Assembly: GCF_036345995.1 (NCBI RefSeq) | Contig: NZ_CP107796.1 | Coordinates: forward strand, 2,604,001 to 2,668,000 | Origin: Streptomyces sp. NBC_00557 | Lineage (GTDB): Bacteria > Actinomycetota > Actinomycetes > Streptomycetales > Streptomycetaceae | Reading direction: 5' to 3' | Length of the DNA: 64,000 bases | Shown: one piece after another, positions 63,498 to 64,000 of the stretch | Position numbering within the stretch: the first letter of the stretch is position 1 | How the letters are laid out: the number at the start of each line of letters is the position of its first letter | Program-made: the position numbers and the translations under genes | Notes under the pieces: model-generated | What the model was told of the DNA's origin: nothing | The model's input: the letters and a program-made list of their open reading frames with translations, nothing else | The model's database searches: none

Positions 63498-64000
63498 TCA
63501 CATCACCGCGCCCGGGCCGGTCGGTGTTTCCGTGCCCGTGCTCTCGGACGCGCTCGCCGGGCTGCTGGACGCCGGGCCGCTCGCCGTGTCCGTCGTGGAC
63601 GGGCTCGACGACTGGCTCGACGTGGGCGTCGGGGTGGGTGACTTGGACGGTGACGGCGAGGTCGGCGTGCCCGAGGGCGTGGACTTCGTCGGCGTCGGCG
63701 AACCCGGCTCGGTCGTACGGGACTTCGACGGCGTCGGAGTCGTGCCCCCGCCGCCCGTGCCCTTGGTGTGGCTCGGGCCGGCCGAGGGGGACGTGGTCGG
63801 CCGGGCCGGGGTCGGGTCGTCCGTCGTGCCGTACGTGCCGTCGGGGCCCGGGTCCGTGGGACGGGTCACCGGGGCGGCCGAGCCGGTGCCGGCCCGCGGG
63901 GTCTGGTTGGGGTCGGCGCCCAGCGAGCCGTCGGCCGGGTCCTGGCTCGCCGAGGGGTTGACGTCGACCTTGCCGGCCGGGTTCTTGCCGGCGTTGTCGT
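63498..64000 (-). CDS. C-terminal part of a Pro/Ser/Thr-rich protein, cut by the window edge
   Basis: The frame is open from the last base of the window to the stop at 63498; about 167 codons are visible. The composition is Pro, Thr, Ser, Gly, Asp and Lys (TPTSSQSSSPSTTDTAS, KSPTPTPTS), typical of an extracellular or cell-wall linker tail, ending SESTGTETPTGPGAVM. The functional domains lie outside the window. An internal ATG at 63869 exists but the same composition continues upstream of it. It converges with nucS. Confidence 0.65.
   Translation of the reverse strand, partial: DNAGKNPAGKVDVNPSASQDPADGSLGADPNQTPRAGTGSAAPVTRPTDPGPDGTYGTTDDPTPARPTTSPSAGPSHTKGTGGGGTTPTPSKSRTTEPGSPTPTKSTPSGTPTSPSPSKSPTPTPTSSQSSSPSTTDTASGPASSSPASASESTGTETPTGPGAVM

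Overview
The window is high-GC actinobacterial DNA with Streptomyces character: GC-rich third codon positions, many GTG starts, ATGA/GTGA-overlapping operons, a whiJ-type XRE/DUF397/ATPase trio, the filament genes scy and filP, the MarR regulator absC and the GlgE pathway. From memory, the order glgP-glgE-treS-pep2-glgB ... pfkA-pta-ackA-pyk ... icmA ... absC ... meaB-atoB-mce-scy-filP ... nucS matches the S. coelicolor core-chromosome block around SCO5444-SCO5387. No database search was possible.

Layout. 1-1.7 kb: an accessory end with a truncated membrane-protein gene, two small orphan genes of unusually AT-rich codon use, and a long nested palindrome. 1.7-5.5 kb: an Rpn-type nuclease, a divergent whiJ-like trio, a coupled pair of small unknown genes and a DHFR/RibD-like reductase. 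5.6-16.5 kb: alpha-glucan metabolism; glgP diverges from glgE-treS-pep2-glgB, and GlgE carries an extra lysine/alanine-rich histone-H1-like N-terminal tail. 16.6-21.5 kb: a lipoprotein, an RNA-polymerase-associated HelD ATPase, a merR-trxA operon and a DUF2127 membrane protein. A promoter plus terminator on the opposite strand upstream of helD outlines a candidate 94-nt small RNA. 21.6-29.1 kb: dctA, a CitA/CitB-type two-component system and a sugar ABC importer without its own ATPase. 29.2-36 kb: XRE regulator, phosphofructokinase, then pta-ackA and pyruvate kinase, a central-carbon cluster.

36-41.2 kb: a secreted/membrane trio (DUF6230, DUF6114 and a long Ser/Thr-rich protein), a CnoX-like thioredoxin-TPR protein and a TetR regulator. 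41.2-49.8 kb: a B12-dependent acyl-CoA mutase large subunit, two DUF3817 proteins, a MarR, an SRPBCC membrane protein, an MTH1187 protein, three tandem AIM24 paralogues, absC and an MFS exporter. 49.9-52.7 kb: meaB, thiolase and methylmalonyl-CoA epimerase, which fit with the mutase in branched-chain/propionyl acyl-CoA metabolism. 52.9-58 kb: scy and filP, the tip-organising coiled-coil proteins. 58-64 kb: an ABC exporter, small zinc-ribbon-like and SCO5389-type proteins, a luciferase-like oxidoreductase, the mismatch endonuclease nucS and the tail of a Pro/Thr/Ser-rich protein.

Most of the window is conserved housekeeping and developmental DNA. The most unusual signals are the H1-like tail on GlgE, the candidate RNA opposite the helD leader, a mutase promoter whose spacer is filled by a 22-bp near-palindrome, a 21-codon ORF overlapping pta, and a recurrent leaderless-start pattern with a -10-like box 6-8 nt before the start codon.
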